The notes beneath the pieces are model-generated. The model saw only the letters and a program-made list of their open reading frames with translations, was not told the DNA's origin and searched no databases. A stretch of 64,000 nt of DNA from Silene latifolia (taxonomy: Eukaryota > Streptophyta > Magnoliopsida > Caryophyllales > Caryophyllaceae), in contig NC_133532.1 of the NCBI RefSeq assembly GCF_048544455.1, forward strand, positions 13,456,948 to 13,520,947, in the 5' to 3' direction. Of this stretch, positions 1-11,500 are shown piece after piece. The translations under genes and the position numbers were made by a program. Every line of letters starts with the position of its first letter. Position 1 is the stretch's first letter.

Positions 1-2049
1 TTATTTTGATCGGGATTGTTGTATGGCTTATTGTATTGACTAAAAGAAGTTTAGCTTGACTTGATACTAGAACTTGTAATTGGGTTATTTTGATCGGGAT
101 TGTAGTACGGCTTATTCCAATTCAATTTACATTTGGATTATGGCTTTAAGCAGTAGAGAACCTTAGTTATACCGAGCTGAATTTTCATAATACAATGTCA
201 AATTATCGGTCGTTCTCCCTTGACTCAATAATTCACTCTTAAATATTTGACCACAAAATCAATAATCTGAACCTCGATCTCCCTTATTATTCACTCCAAG
301 ATCTGTCACTGACTTATAGATTATTTCGATTGGTGGGTGGTTATGACAGTGACGAATTTGGGAAATGTTCTCACTTTGAGTACCATGAAGATGTTGGAGC
401 TACTTTTACATAAAAAGGTACTCCTATAATATATAAACTTCCATCTGTTTTGCTAGTATTTGGACAAAGTAACCATATTAAAATTTAGTATTTGGGTATT
501 ATGAGATCCTAGATCTTTGTACATTGATCTGCCAATGGTTGCGACTTGCGGGTTGTATAATTTGCATTATTTGAAGGAGTGGTTATCGAATTGTGTTACT
601 TTTAACTGGTTTAAATATTTTTTTACTATAACTATGTATGTAACATATTGAAATATTGATATTCTTCAAATGCATGTAAATTATTTGCCATGGTTTCCAA
701 CAATAGGTCTTGGTATAGACGGGTGGGGCGAACAGACGGGTAAAGACTTCTAATAAAATGGGTAGGGGGGACAAGGTGGGGCACCCCATGTGCTTCCCAC
801 TTTATAGCAAAATGGGTATTTTGTGAGAGGAAATAGTATCCGTCTATACGTATAGACGGATAGTGTCCGTCTATAATGAGAATTTGTGGGTTTCCAAGGG
901 TTAAGAGGTAATTAAAGTAGTAAAGCCTAGTATCTAAATGTAAAGCAAAAGCACAAAAGAGTTGAAAAGGACATCCCAAAGTCCAAATGCACTTGACCCA
1001 TCCCACTTCCTACCTACTATTACTTGATTCTATTATTCCAATTTAAAAACTAATCAACACATATTATATACTTGAATATCATAAAACAAGTTTTTTGTCA
1101 GTCCGCGAATAATTAATTTTTATTCCATCCATATTTCAAAATATTAGCCGAGTTGTATCGAATTTTCACTCTATCGTTGCAAAATATCGCCTGAAAAATC
1201 ACCGAGATTCACTGCGATCCACCCACATTGGCTGTACTAAGGACTGATTATACCGCGACGACAGCAATTACGACCGATACCGAGATTTTGAACTTTTGTT
1301 TCACTCATATACACTACTTGAACCGACGAATATAATCGTTTTAACCAATAATAAGTGTTGAGAAATTATTATAATAATTAAGAAAAAAAAAAGGGAAATT
1401 CTATGGGCGTTGAAGTTAGTTAGTTTGTTGGCATATTAAGATACCCGCCAAAACGTGAGAAAGTCTTTGGCATTTATTAATACAAGCTACCTTACTTAGA
1501 GGCTCTTTGTTTTCTGTATTAATTAAAGAGCTTCAACTTTTAGAATTTTTATTCTTCAACCGACATCTTTTTCTTCCCAAATTACAATACTACCCTTTTC
1601 ATGAATAAAACAAATGCTAACAAATGATATTTCATGTACAACGGTACAAGTCATATTCCAACTGACCACCATCTGATTCATCACTCATCAGTCACCCCAA
1701 TTTACTACTAACCCGCAAATTCTAGTGTAAGACGGTTTTACACAAAAACAATACGATATAAACAACAAAAATTAGAAAAGAACACGTTAAGATTATCCAA
1801 GAAAAGAAAATAAAATTATACTATGACACTCGAATTGAACATGAAATTGATGCCCTTGGTAACCCGGTCAATGTGCTTGCAAGCTAATGTATCGGAACAA
1901 TATGCCTTACCGAAAGGCATATATCCAACTCGTGCAAAATCGATGCCTTTTGCAGAAAAAATTTGATTATGTTAAGCTCCCTTGTCGTCCCATAGTAATA
2001 TTGTATCATGATTCGTTTGAGATTAGACTGGAAACATAGAGGGGTTGCT
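1..2049. other. intergenic, AT-rich, no gene seen
   Basis: No supported coding region. A phrase of about 33 bases beginning ttattttgatcgggattg occurs at 1-33 and again, slightly changed, at 84-116. A MITE copy lies at 702-890. Short reading frames here have no recognisable composition and overlap the MITE. Confidence 0.6.
702..890 (-). repeat. MITE copy of the 'agacgggtggggcg / gagaatttgtg' family
   Basis: The sequence from aataggtcttggtatagacg to cgtctataatgagaatttg is the reverse complement of two head-to-tail copies at 49305-49660. It carries the self-complementary core cgtctatacgtatagacg and the block ggggcaccccatgtgcttcc. The three copies are similar enough to be one family. Superfamily not determined; no clear target duplication seen. 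Confidence 0.65.
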
Positions 2050-3843
2050 TCAGTTGATTCCCAAATCCCAACCCTGGTTTTCCAAATCAGCTACCCCTCC
2101 TTGAATATAAGCAAGATCCGCGAAGAATCCCTGAAATAAACGCAGAAAACACTTGACGATACAATTGCCACATCTATTCAATTAACCTGATGTTATTAAG
2201 GCTAGCTAACGCGCCAAGTTCTAACTAGAATTCATTATGTCATAGGCCTCATAGCATCTTGCGCGAGTGCTAACTCCTAAATCATCCTTTTTCCAAACAT
2301 TCAAATAAGTATGGCTTTTAAACCCAACATCAAATAAACTGTAATCTATGATAGGCGGGCTTCATGCACTAACCTCTGGGAAAGCAAGTGTTTCTAAGTT
2401 AGGGGAACAGGCGAGAATCTCCAATAGCGTTTTATCCAATCTCGCCTCACTTGAATTCCAACCCAACTCTTAAGGTTTTTAAATTGTGAAACATGGGCAG
2501 TTCATCTTTCGACTCGCCTCCAAAATATATGTACTGCAATCATGGTAAATAAATGATTTGAGACGGAAAGAGTAGAAAGGAGTGCCAAGAGTGGGTTACT
2601 CTAAGAAATAGAATGTAATCAAAAATGCAGAACGAAGAGCGGTAAATAAATGATTTGAGACGGAAAGAGTAGAAAGGAGTGCCAAGAGTGGCTTACTCTA
2701 AGAAATAGATTGTAATCAAAAATGCAGAACGAAGAGCAAGGGGCAGACCTCGACAAAACAACCAAGCAGAGATAAATGCTGAACATTAGACACGAGTCTG
2801 ACAAGGCTAAGTTGGATCCGATAAGAAAGCACAGCATAAGAAATCCCAGCAGAGTCAAATCGCAAAGGCAACCTAACGTCCAGATTAGCTTGGACGAGAG
2901 CATTCATATTTGTGACGGAGTAGTGAAATGCTAGATTGTCATCATAGTGAAAATACTGCAAATTCGGGGTATTAATAACCACAAGGTCGCTGTTTCTGTC
3001 GTCATCATGTCCATATTTATTAATAATTAATACCAATCTCCTAAGAGACTGGGAACAGACGGCCAGACGATCTGAGTGGAACCACTCACAATAAGCACAT
3101 TCAAGATCTTCAAGGGAAGGACAACCGGAAACTAATTTAGTAAGGAAATCATCCCGAACAATGAGAAAGGAATAGAGGTGAAGTCGTTTTAAGTTAGGGA
3201 GAGAAATGAGGGAGAATTCATCACCATCGAGTTTGAGATTGGAATCAAGCTTCAACATTTCCAAGAAATGGCAAGCGAAGAGTTGGTGAGGAAGCCGACA
3301 ATCACATGGATTTCTTACGTGAAAGGAGAGGTCAAGCTCCCTAAGGCCACGGTGAGCCAACGGATAAGAAATCCATGTTTTAAGACGAGAAGGTTGCAAA
3401 CCAGGGAAACACGGTCCATAACAAGAACCAAAAAGACAAGAATTTTTACGTTTGCCCCCACCCACATGAAGTCTATACCGGGTAAGAGGCTGTCCTGACA
3501 GCGTTAAATTATTCAAAACATGATCGACAAAGGAGACAAAAAGAGGGAAGCGATCAGGTAGATGGGGATAATGTTGACAGTGAGATAGAGGGGAATCATC
3601 CAAGTCTACAGACGTTAGACAAGTGAAGGCAAGTCTCCTCATACTCTTACACAATACTTGCGTAGCAGCAACATCCTTGGTTGGGAGCAGAGACACTATT
3701 CTGCTCACCAATTCATCCGGTAAACTAGTTAACCTATCGACACTGCGACATGCCTTCTTCGAAACAAGTCTACTTGTAAAGCGCTTTTTCGTATTCCAAT
3801 CCATACTTCTTTTCACACTGCTACCTGAACAACAATCGACCAC
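2050..3843 (-). CDS. F-box/FBD leucine-rich-repeat protein gene, possibly broken
   Basis: Exons inferred: 2749-3843, 2374-2533 and 2050-2130, all with GT–AG borders. Exon 1 encodes about 365 residues: an F-box near residues 38-85 (SLPDELVSRIVSLLPTKDV) and leucine-rich repeats (LPNLKRLHLYSF, GCPSLEDLECAYCEW). Exon 2 carries the typical DELPMFHNLKTLRVGLEF block followed by a LLEILACSPNLETLAFPE block. Exon 3 ends GFFADLAYIQGGVADLENQG...GIN-stop. Such proteins are usually substrate receptors of SCF ubiquitin ligases. Oddity: exon 2 is 160 nt, and its two conserved blocks lie in different frames, offset by one base after LEFK, where the upstream frame meets TGA. Either the gene is a recent pseudogene or there is a base error. 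The upstream M at 3843 was chosen; a second M lies 13 codons in. Confidence 0.72.
2544..2737. repeat. 97-bp tandem duplication inside the F-box gene intron
   Basis: Two adjacent 97-bp copies (2544-2640 and 2641-2737) differ at only a couple of bases. Each starts ggtaaataaatgatttgaga and ends gaacgaagagc. They lie wholly in the inferred intron 1, just past the donor at 2748. The first bases resemble the tail of the Stowaway-like family seen elsewhere in the window. Confidence 0.9.
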
Positions 3844-3941
3844 CGATGATATTTATTACGAATTTTAGGAAACTTGAAACTTTTACCTCCACAAATTTGA
3901 AACTTTTACCTCCAATGAAAGGACTTTAAATAAAGTTCTTA

Positions 3942-4356
3942 GGGGGCATTTGTTTCGCGCATGGTTATGGGTTTAGAATCAGGAATCATACCTGGGTGGT
4001 ATGGGGTTGGAACTCCATCTTGTGTTTGTTTCATTTGTAAGCGGTATGGTTAAAGGTAAAATACGTAAAATGCAATACTTTAAATAATAATTTTAACATA
4101 TCAAAATATGAAAATAAAGATTTAATCAAATAATTATAAAAATATTTTCACATTTTTTGTTTATTATAATTTGATACACATGGGTATCAATCTCATACCC
4201 ACCCCTTCCTTGGGTATGAGAAACCCATACCTCATGGATTTGAGCTATGGGTATAAAGCCTATGAAACCCCAAATTCGCCAAACAAACACTTGAAATGGG
4301 TTTGACTCATTCCAAACTCATACCTCATACCTTTAGTGAATGAACCAAACACCCCC
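3942..4356. mobile_element. Tourist-like MITE (PIF/Harbinger), 415 bp
   Basis: Terminal inverted repeats GGGGGCATTTGTTTC (left) and GGGGGTGTTTGGTTC (reverse complement of right end). TTA flanks both sides (3939-3941 and 4357-4359), the 3-bp duplication of the PIF/Harbinger superfamily. No coding capacity. Confidence 0.85.
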
Positions 4357-4362
4357 TTAAGA

Positions 4363-5339
4363 GTATTGGTAATGGACAAAATTAAAATAAAGATATATAT
4401 TCATTGGTCAATTTATTTTGGTTTCTGGGACAAACTTGGTTTCAAATGAAAATAGCATTTGACAAACTCACCAAAATAAAGTTCTTGTGACAACTGACAA
4501 ACCCAAGAACAAAAACTGCTCATTGCTATTGCTACCATGATTATGAGATCGTACAAATATAAGGTCATTTCCATGATTACAGCTCTGATATCATGATTAT
4601 AAAATTCTTAAAATAAAGTTCTTCATTTCCATGTCATAATACGGTTCTGATACCATGATTATATTTGTACGATCTCATACATCATCGAAATATACCACAA
4701 AATACCGAGTATTTCCGAAACGCTTGTATTATCGTATCATGGTATCAGAGCCGTAATATTCATAATAGACAAAGTCGCGATAACAAGCTTTAGAACCGAT
4801 TGACAAAACAATCTAATTGCTAAAGTATACGACAACAGTTTTAATTTTGATTATATTGTAATGCTATACAAATCTATTTAATAGAACTGATTAATTCGTA
4901 TATAGAAAATTATCGGCCAAGTTTATCGATAAATTCATAAATCACTGTTCTGGTCCGCCATCGGGTGGATGCAAAAAAGTTCCGTCTCGATTATATGTTT
5001 ACCTTGGGAATGTGCGGGATATATATTTTAATCGAGGTAAACAAATAATTTTGACAGAATAAGAAAAGCAATGAGGAATACCGTGGTTGTCGCCTTGCAT
5101 CTCTATTTCAGATTATACATAAAATCAATCAATGGAATTTTATAATTTGTGTTTTGTGTTGGACTGTTGGGGCCTGGGGGGTGAGAAAGGGGTTTGGCCT
5201 TCATAAGTATGAGAATGAGAATGGCAAGTTATCACATAATCCCAAATTAGCCCTTGTCAAACATTAGGGCCGACTCGGTCCGCCCCTTTGGTCGATTTTT
5301 ACCCAGACCCGTGAGGACGTGACTAATAGGAAATAAATA
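4363..5339. other. intergenic; primer-binding-site-like palindrome, no gene
   Basis: The motif tggtatcagagcc, typical of the initiator-Met tRNA primer site of Ty1/copia elements, occurs at 4739-4751. Near-copies in reverse orientation lie at about 4634-4652 and 4566-4583. The first two form an inverted repeat about 100 bp apart. This looks like a much-decayed fragment of an LTR retrotransposon. The remainder is AT-rich, without a recognised feature. Confidence 0.45.
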
Positions 5340-5593
5340 CTCCCTCCGTACAAATCCAAAAAATAACATGGTAAAAATTAGGGAAACCAAGAAAAGAGGA
5401 TAAAAGTGGGGACAAAAGAGGAAAGCAACCTTGTATTATTGGGTTGGTGTGTGGAGCACAAGTTGGTATTTATGTAAATATAAGGATGAAATAAGGATAT
5501 TATTGTCAATTTACAGTCAATTTATAGTATGTTACCTTTAGATTGATACGGACAATTTAGGCAAGTGTTACCTTTAGATTGGTACGGAGGGAA
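5340..5593. mobile_element. Stowaway-like MITE, 254 bp
   Basis: Begins CTCCCTCCGTACAAATCC after TA. Ends GATTGGTACGGAGGGA before a TA at 5594-5595. TA target plus CTCCCTCC-type ends is diagnostic of Stowaway (Tc1/mariner) MITEs. The right tip differs slightly from consensus. Confidence 0.8.
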
Positions 5594-5909
5594 TACAATT
5601 GTTGGATTTCAACCATAACCTTAAGGTTCTGGCTGAGATGGTTCATCTATCAGTGACTAACCCGAGTCGACCCGTCAGAAACTACGGTTGGGCTTGGGTT
5701 GAACAAATCCAACCTAGACCGTTCCTTGACCTGCCTCCAGACCTGCGGGTATGGCTCGCCAACCCAGCCTATGGACAGTGTGCCATGTGTCCTATTCTAG
5801 CTCAATTAATAAACTATACTACCAGTTGTAGTATAATTGGCGGGATAAAATCCGAGTTTTATAATAAAATTTTCAAGTTTTTTTTTTAGAGAATATAAGT
5901 TATATACTA

Positions 5910-6106
5910 CTCCCTCCTAGTTGAGTGTTGGTTCTCTTTCTTTTGGATACCAAAATTAAGGATATGAATTTGGATCACACAAAACATTCTATTCCACATG
6001 AAATTGAATTTGGACCACACAAAACTTACCGGAAAAAAAAAAGGAGAACCAACACCCGACTAGCATGGAAATGGTAAGGGGAACCAACATTCAGACTAGG
6101 AGGGAG
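5910..6106. mobile_element. Stowaway-like MITE, 197 bp
   Basis: TA (5908-5909) then CTCCCTCCTAGTTGAGTG; right end CAGACTAGGAGGGAG then TA (6107-6108). The inverted ends pair over about 15 bp. Different family from the 5340 copy. Confidence 0.85.
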
Positions 6107-6303
6107 TATAAAGTTTCTGAACTCACCCACTTAAACATAAGCTTTGTTAAATGTACGCTTGTACGATACTATTATACAAATGGAAGTACAATATATTTAA
6201 GAGTCGTTTGGTTGCATATACAATTCGTCGGAGTGGAAAATCTAATAAATTGGCATTTTATAAACTTGTTTGGTTGCCAAAAACAAACGAATTAATACTT
6301 TGA

Positions 6304-6672
6304 CTAGTGTAGATCCCGCGCAAATGCGCGGTAAATATAGGCCTTTTAATTTTTAGTGTATTAGTTATAGATTTTAGATTTATATCTCACAAATTTTTAT
6401 AAAAAATAACTAATATTAAAATTAATCAAAAGAATTGAATAATTTCATGAATTGTGTTTTTTATGAAAATATTTTAACTACATCAAATTATTTTAAAACA
6501 AATTCTTTTTTCGTCACGAAGTTAATAATAGGAGATATAGTTTTTATGTATAGATTATTTTAAATGGAAAATTAGTTTAATAAATGAAAATCTAATTTGT
6601 TTCCATGCATAAGTTTGAGCACTTTGGAGGGAAGACTTTAGAGAAGTTGTATTATCTTAGTATATAGCAGGA
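6304..6672 (-). mobile_element. Helitron-like element, about 369 bp
   Basis: Read on the minus strand, it begins TCCTGCTATATACTAAG after a host A. It ends with the stem-loop CCGCGC-attt-GCGCGG (6316-6331), a short spacer and CTAG, followed by host T. TC start, 3' hairpin, CTRR end and A/T insertion are the Helitron rules. A second, similar 5'-end sequence (CCCCTACTACTAAGAG on minus) lies at about 7080-7104, so a related element may extend to there. No Rep/helicase, so non-autonomous. Confidence 0.55.
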
Positions 6673-7758
6673 TTTATATATACTTTTTAAATTTGCACCT
6701 CATTAATATTTATCAGTTCACTCAATTGTATTTTGATATGAAACAAAATAAATGAAATGGAAAACTAATAAAAAAAATTATTTAAGTTGTGAATTTTTTT
6801 AGTGAATATTTCTTTTCACGAAGCTAATAATAAAGCATGTGTCAATTTATTCTCTACAGTAATAATTATTGCATTACTAAAAAAATTAGCAACTTATACT
6901 TTATAGTTTAATATCAATTTTATTTTATTTTAATGTAAAAATCATGATTATGAATTTATTTAAAAAATAGAGTTTATTTATAAAAATATATTCATTTAAA
7001 GATAATAATGTAATGAAAAATTTTTTTATTTATTACCTTATTTAGCTAGATGCTTTTTGGAGGGAAAACTAAAGAGAATTTTTATTCTCTTAGTAGTAGG
7101 GGAATTTTTGAACTTCGACATCTGGCACCCCAAGATTTCCTTGGTAAAGAGAGATAAGTGTCCCCAATCCCCATGCGGTACTAGATGAAAAGTTAACGGA
7201 AAAGTGTATTTGAAAAAATAAAAACCGTATGAATATGGCCTATTGGCCTTCTAACACCAAAGTGCAGAATGAACTACTTTTTTGTAAAGCTACATTACTG
7301 TTCTACTTTTTATTGTTGGGAAGGCAAAACCGCAAAATGTCTTCTATGAGGCACTCCATCTCAAATTTCCTTTCCAGGAGATCGCAAAATAATCTTCTTC
7401 CCTGCACACCGAAACCTGTTAACCCTCGTAACTTTATCCTAATTTTCTCTACTTTCCATTATACAAATTCATTTCGAGTAAAATAATCATAGGAAAATCC
7501 TTTTGAAACGAAAGGGCGATGTAACGACAGTGTACAACCATACCTTATTTACAATCCAAATTTCCCTATATTATAGTAACAAGTGACGGCCTGTATAAGT
7601 TAAAAACTACACCCCCCCATTCACCCTGTAACGTAAACTACCAAAAAATTCTGTAAGAAGTAACCACCACCTATTCTATGGAGCGGTACCATGATAGTCT
7701 AATTGCGAGTAAGACCCTCACATAAGAATCCATGGGTTAATCTGATACACAAAACGGG
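6673..7758. other. intergenic; second Helitron 5'-like end, otherwise nothing
   Basis: AT-rich to about 7080, then a Helitron 5'-like motif on the minus strand at 7080-7104. From 7105 to the stop codon of the next gene (7759) there is no coding signal. This should include the 3' untranslated region of the SPATA20-type gene on the minus strand. Confidence 0.5.
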
Positions 7759-8482
7759 TCAAGCCACCTTGGTTGCATTCTTATTCAAAAGAAGAGCTTT
7801 GAGAGAGGCGGGATCTGATATCGGAGGCTTGCAAGTAAAGTTTTGGCAAACAAGAGCGACAACTTTATCCTCGGAATACACGCCTCTTGCCATTCGCATT
7901 ATTTTTTCATTATTCGTTTCCCAGAATCTTGAATCCTCGGGATCACTCGGATCAATGTGGATCACCTACAACGTATATCATCAATAAAGACGCTGATTTA
8001 CGAGAAAAAAGTTGGCAACGGAAACCAGTTAGGAATTTCAAGGATTTAACACGCAATAATACCGTTTTATTAGGGTCGTAAGTTGCATGAGAAGCAGCCA
8101 GCATCTTGCTGAACTGCTCTGAAGTCTTGGAGCCAACCAGGACAACCTGCTTTCTTGAAGGAATGGTTAGCATGTCCGCAGCACAACACATCAAAGGTAT
8201 CGCCATTCCCATATCCTTCAATCTCTTCTCAAAGTTGGCCTGTAAATCATAACTTTCAATCATTAAAATACAAACTTTTATAAAGTCATTGAAGGAATGG
8301 ACACAATGACCCAGGTTCAAATTTCATCAGTATCATAGCTGCCTTTATGGCGTCCCTTGCACCAGAAAAGTTGTACATACTCGACCACTTATGGTAAAGT
8401 TGATGAGCGGTGATACTGTTGTCTTAGCTTCAGTCATTCAGACTAGGCTAGCATCACAACTGTCGTTTGTGATCTCTTGTAG

Positions 8483-8515
<33 letters not shown>

Positions 8516-11500
8516 CACACAACTACCCATATCGACTAAGCTAACGTTGAGCTTCAGTACTCATGGTTAAAAAATCATCAGCATCAAAGCAGCACTTGTG
8601 GCTCTATTTACACACACAAAAAAGAAAAGAAATAAATAAACCCAACAGAAGTTTGCGACAATAAGCTGAACATATTTAACCGCAACTTTTTTGAAGGTGT
8701 TTCAGAAATCACGTGTAATGTTTTTTTTCGGGAAAAGGACTTCCATTTCTAAACCTTTGAGGATGAACAAAACTAAGTAGGAGAGCACCAGTAAATAGGA
8801 ATAATGGGTCAATTTACCAGTAGACGCTCAGCATTCTGCCGGTAGCGATCAGCTCGGCTGTCGGAAACAATAGATGCCAATCTGACAAGATTTATAGCAG
8901 CTACAGAGTTGCCTGAAGGTTCTGCACCATCATGGTCTTCTTTTACTCGCAATAGCACGGAAGGGTCTTCCCCCGCTGTATTGAAATATCCTCCACCTTC
9001 TTTGTCCATGAACACTTCATCCTGGAACACAATGCAGTAGGCTATGTTACTCTGACTCTTCAGTTTTGGGTCGACAATACTCTTTGGGGTATGTGTATGG
9101 ACCATGTGTATGAAGCTTGTACCTAACCTTCCAAACTGACATTTCTACTAGTCCGGACGAAAAGGGGTGCTCGCATGCAATATTGCAATATAAGCACAAA
9201 AGGCGAATGTATGAAACATTCACGTACGGTTTTTACGGATTTTAAATCTTAATATCTTTCATAATCTTTCTATACTTGAAACAAAATTATTATTCACATT
9301 TCTAATTAAATTTATAATCTGAAGCTGTGCCCCCATACCAGTATACTCATAAAAGGTAGGGATTCAACAAAATGCTGTCCCAAAGATTAATGCATGGCAT
9401 GGCTGACACTTGGATATGGATATCTAGTGAATCAATCCAGACTCAACGATTCACTCGACGTTATTTCTATGTAGGCTAAGATCCTGAAAGTTTTATGTGT
9501 TACAAATGTACTTGCCTGAGTATCTTGCAACTCAAGAGCCCATTCAAGCCACTTGATTCGACCACCACACTCATAAAGATCCAACAGAGCAGATATAAGA
9601 AAGGCGTAGTCGTCTAAAAACCCAGGAGCTTTAGATGGTCCTTTACGGAAGCTGTGTTGAAGCCTGCGAGTTTCCTCGTCGTACAGGTGCTTCCTTATAA
9701 AAGATGTCGCCTTTTCAGCAACTTCGATGTACTCTTCAGGCTGAACAAATTACAAAGAACCCGATATAAAATCAAAAGGAAAAAAATCTTAACTCATATC
9801 ACGACTTTTCATTTGCACATGGAATCATGGACTCCAGTGTACAGGAAAATATCGTCTCCTTACTCTTTGGTTTTGGATTATGATGGAATAAATCAAAATG
9901 GCTCACTAAAGTGGCTGAGCTTCTTTCTATTGTGAAGTAGTGCTCATTAAATGCAGTTCTCGACGCAATTTTCAACTTCGGACATTCGGAAACAGCCTCT
10001 TTGTGTTGCTAACACAAGGGTAAGGCTGCGTACATTCGACCCCTCCTTACCCCGCAATTTGCGGGAGACATTGAGGCACTGGGGTAATGTTGTTGTTGTT
10101 GTTGTAATCATAGCTAGTATAGTAGTATCCATGTCCATTGAAAGACTAGCCTCTCAACTCAATTACCTAATTTCTAACTACGACAAGCAAGCATACAAAA
10201 AATCACAACACATCAATAATCAACAAAATGTTTTTTTGAGCACCTTTTTTAAATAATAATAACAAGATGAAGGTTAACATGTCACTGAATGGATCTTACA
10301 TCAGTACCAACGACGGGAAAATAGTGTTTAAGCCCATCAGGTTCGCCTTTGAGAATTTGGGACGCTCTAGCAAAAGATGAAATTACAAGTCCATTCCAAC
10401 CCACAATCACCTGCACGATCAACAAAAAAAACCTTGATCAACCTTTAAACTTACAAACTCTACATGTTTCCCAAAAAAAGTTCAAAACTAAGCACCACAC
10501 ACCTATTATCACTTGGAAGATTCGTGAGTCAAATAATTATAGCTGTGACTTACAGATTTACTCGTGGGTCAAACAAAAATCAAAAGAAGTTATTCTTTAG
10601 ATTATGACTCACATACATCAATGGCTAGCAATGTGGGTGAATATATGCAAGTACACAACCTCATCCCTAACCCCGAGTTAACAATAGGGAGAGTCGGTGT
10701 GCAGTGAATCATAAGGAAGATTGCACGGAGAATTACATCAAATGCTTACTAATTCATAATTTCCTCCATTGGAAATGGAAATCGAAGTCTCATAAGAGCA
10801 ATAAATATAATTCACACACTAATACTTAAGTAGATGAACTGACTGCAGTGTAGCAACCAAACAGTTTGAACCAGCGAGGCTATACCTTGTCATCAAGATG
10901 CGGCCGGGGACGTTTCAGCCTCATATCAAAAAGCTTTCTTCTACATGTTCCGAGAATCTCGATGTACTCCTCAACTTGAACACCTAGCTTCTTTGCCAAT
11001 GCTTCGGTACTGCTCCTCTGTATAAGGACATTTTTGCCCTTGAACTCATTGTGTGGATCACTCATTTCTGATAGGTCACAATTCCCAGAGTTTTTTACAT
11101 AGTAGTGTTCCTTGAATAAGGTAGCATGCTCTCCGAGGATGTCATCAATCTAAAAACATGAAACTTTGTTCAAGAAGACAGAAGAAAGGGCTGAAACGAG
11201 TAGGCTGAAGTTGAAGCTCGCATACAACTTAACCAAACACAATAGGACTACACCATCAAACAATTTCATATCCTCTCCGTCTATTTTAGACTCCCAAAAC
11301 ATCAAAAGCCTTTTTCTGGGAAATACCAACATTTCTACACAGACTACATACATTGATCTGCTCAAAAGTAAAGTCACTAATAGAACATAACACGCAGACA
11401 CAAGCTCAAGACGGATATCTTAATGCCTTTTAACCATCGTATTAAATTTGGGCCATGACACTAAATTATCAAGGCTTCGGGGTTACCCCAATCATACAAC

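Noticed and set aside
3268-3498. Plus-strand frame inside the F-box gene
   Set aside because: Antisense shadow of exon 1.
5599-5889. 96-codon frame following the Stowaway MITE
   Set aside because: No domain, no codon pattern, no splice context; likely chance in a less AT-rich patch.
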